Part shown: positions 63,521 to 64,000 of the stretch, one piece after another
Numbering within the stretch: position 1 is the stretch's first letter
Layout: each line of letters begins with the position of its first letter
Notes under the pieces: model-generated
Seen by the model: the letters and a program-made list of their open reading frames with translations, nothing else
What the model was told of the DNA's origin: nothing
The model's database searches: none
Made by a program: the position numbers and the translations under genes
NCBI GenBank assembly: GCA_045106475.1
Contig: JBGCEO010000023.1
Coordinates: 107,975-171,974 of the forward strand
DNA: 64,000 bases
Direction: 5' to 3'
From: Granulosicoccus sp045106475
Lineage (GTDB): Bacteria > Pseudomonadota > Gammaproteobacteria > Granulosicoccales > Granulosicoccaceae

Positions 63521-64000
63521 ATGTCTAACTCAAACAAACAAGATTCAACTGACTCAACACAGCATGACTCAGCAACCGATGTAAAAAACTCAGCGGCGGA
63601 GCGCGCCGCAGCAGTATCTAACACCTCCCAGGCAGTCGGAAATTTTGGCGGCTCGGGTGGTAATTCAGGTAATAACGGAGGTCCTACCCCGATGTGGAAA
63701 AAAATACTCCCGATAGCAGCCGTACTGATATTAGGCTGGATCGGTCTCAACTTGTTCAGTGGCAAAGAGGCTGATGAATCGGTCGCTGAGGTCACAGAAG
63801 CCGTCGATGAAGCTGTTAGCGACTCGTCTGGTGCCGCTGATCAAGCAGTCACGGCAGTTGGGCAAAGTGTTGCCGACGCCGGCGACGCAGCCGCTGACGC
63901 TACCGATGCCGTCGCTGATACTGCAGCTGATGCGACTGAGGCGGCAAGCGACGCTGTGAGTGATGCTGCAGACGCCGTGACCGATGCGGCTGCTGATGCG
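63521..64000 (+). CDS. Ala/Asp-rich repeat membrane protein, N-terminal part (runs off window)
   Basis: An ATG at 63521 opens a frame of 160 codons that stays open to the window edge. The N-terminal ~60 residues are polar and Gly/Asn/Ser-rich (GGSGGNSGNNGG). One membrane segment follows (about 62-78, ILPIAAVLILGWIGLNLF). The remainder is an alanine/aspartate-rich pattern such as DAAADATDAVADTAADATEA with an 11- or 4-residue period that suggests a long amphipathic helix. Proteins with this layout may end in an OmpA-like or other envelope domain, but the C terminus is not visible. The function is unknown. Confidence 0.8.
   Translation, partial: MSNSNKQDSTDSTQHDSATDVKNSAAERAAAVSNTSQAVGNFGGSGGNSGNNGGPTPMWKKILPIAAVLILGWIGLNLFSGKEADESVAEVTEAVDEAVSDSSGAADQAVTAVGQSVADAGDAAADATDAVADTAADATEAASDAVSDAADAVTDAAADA

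Overview
The window reads as a chromosomal segment from a marine-type gammaproteobacterium. Reasons: the alaS-lysC-csrA-tRNA-Ser-tRNA-Arg order; the smpB/ratA-rnfH/bamE/fur/recN/nadK neighbourhood; dnaQ-rnhA next to an mltD-type lytic transglycosylase; amiC-mutL-miaA; divergent rluC/rne; and a proteobacterial dedicated sortase (PDS) locus, a module known mainly from aquatic Proteobacteria. No rRNA, CRISPR array, IS element, prophage or integration site was seen. Coding density is high and almost every gene is intact. Species cannot be named from the sequence alone.

Left part (1-22.0 kb, more accessory). It opens with the 3' end of a DUF2126 transglutaminase-family protein. Leftward genes then encode an ABC-2 type exporter and a two-component system (sensor kinase and regulator). 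Divergent from these are a VIT/vWA surface protein and its class GN sortase; together the last four genes form a complete PDS locus. Next come an AruH-like aminotransferase and a leftward basic-amino-acid ABC importer (ATPase, binding protein, two permeases), a DUF1501/DUF1800 exported pair with an inserted carbohydrate-binding-like domain, folD, a repeat-bearing lipoprotein, a GNAT enzyme and glucokinase.

Centre (22-47 kb) is core genome: tRNA-Ser(GCU), tRNA-Arg(ACG), csrA, lysC, alaS, recX, recA behind a probable LexA box, a small exported coiled-coil protein, pncC, mutS, nadK, recN, fur, bamE, rnfH, ratA, smpB, dnaQ, rnhA, a methyltransferase, mltD, an FHA protein, cysM, miaA, mutL and amiC. 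SOS and mismatch-repair genes (recA, recX, recN, mutS, mutL) are notably concentrated here.

Right part (47-64 kb). A lipid or acyl-CoA group (SDR, PhyH dioxygenase, acyl-CoA ligase) is followed by tsaE, a LysE-type exporter, rluC and rne. The rne leader is about 500 bp and carries hairpins. Then come a membrane dynamin-like GTPase, a three-gene coupled set (membrane-anchored AGV-repeat protein, rhomboid protease, DegT-type aminotransferase), an ArsR-methyltransferase regulator with a clear AT-rich operator, a membrane protein with a possible degenerate nuclease-like domain, and the start of an Ala/Asp-rich repeat protein cut by the window edge.

The least understood parts are the PDS locus with its adjoining exporter, the AGV protein-rhomboid-DegT set, the DUF1501/DUF1800 pair and the Ala/Asp-repeat protein at the right edge. 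No obviously unprecedented defence or mobile system was found.
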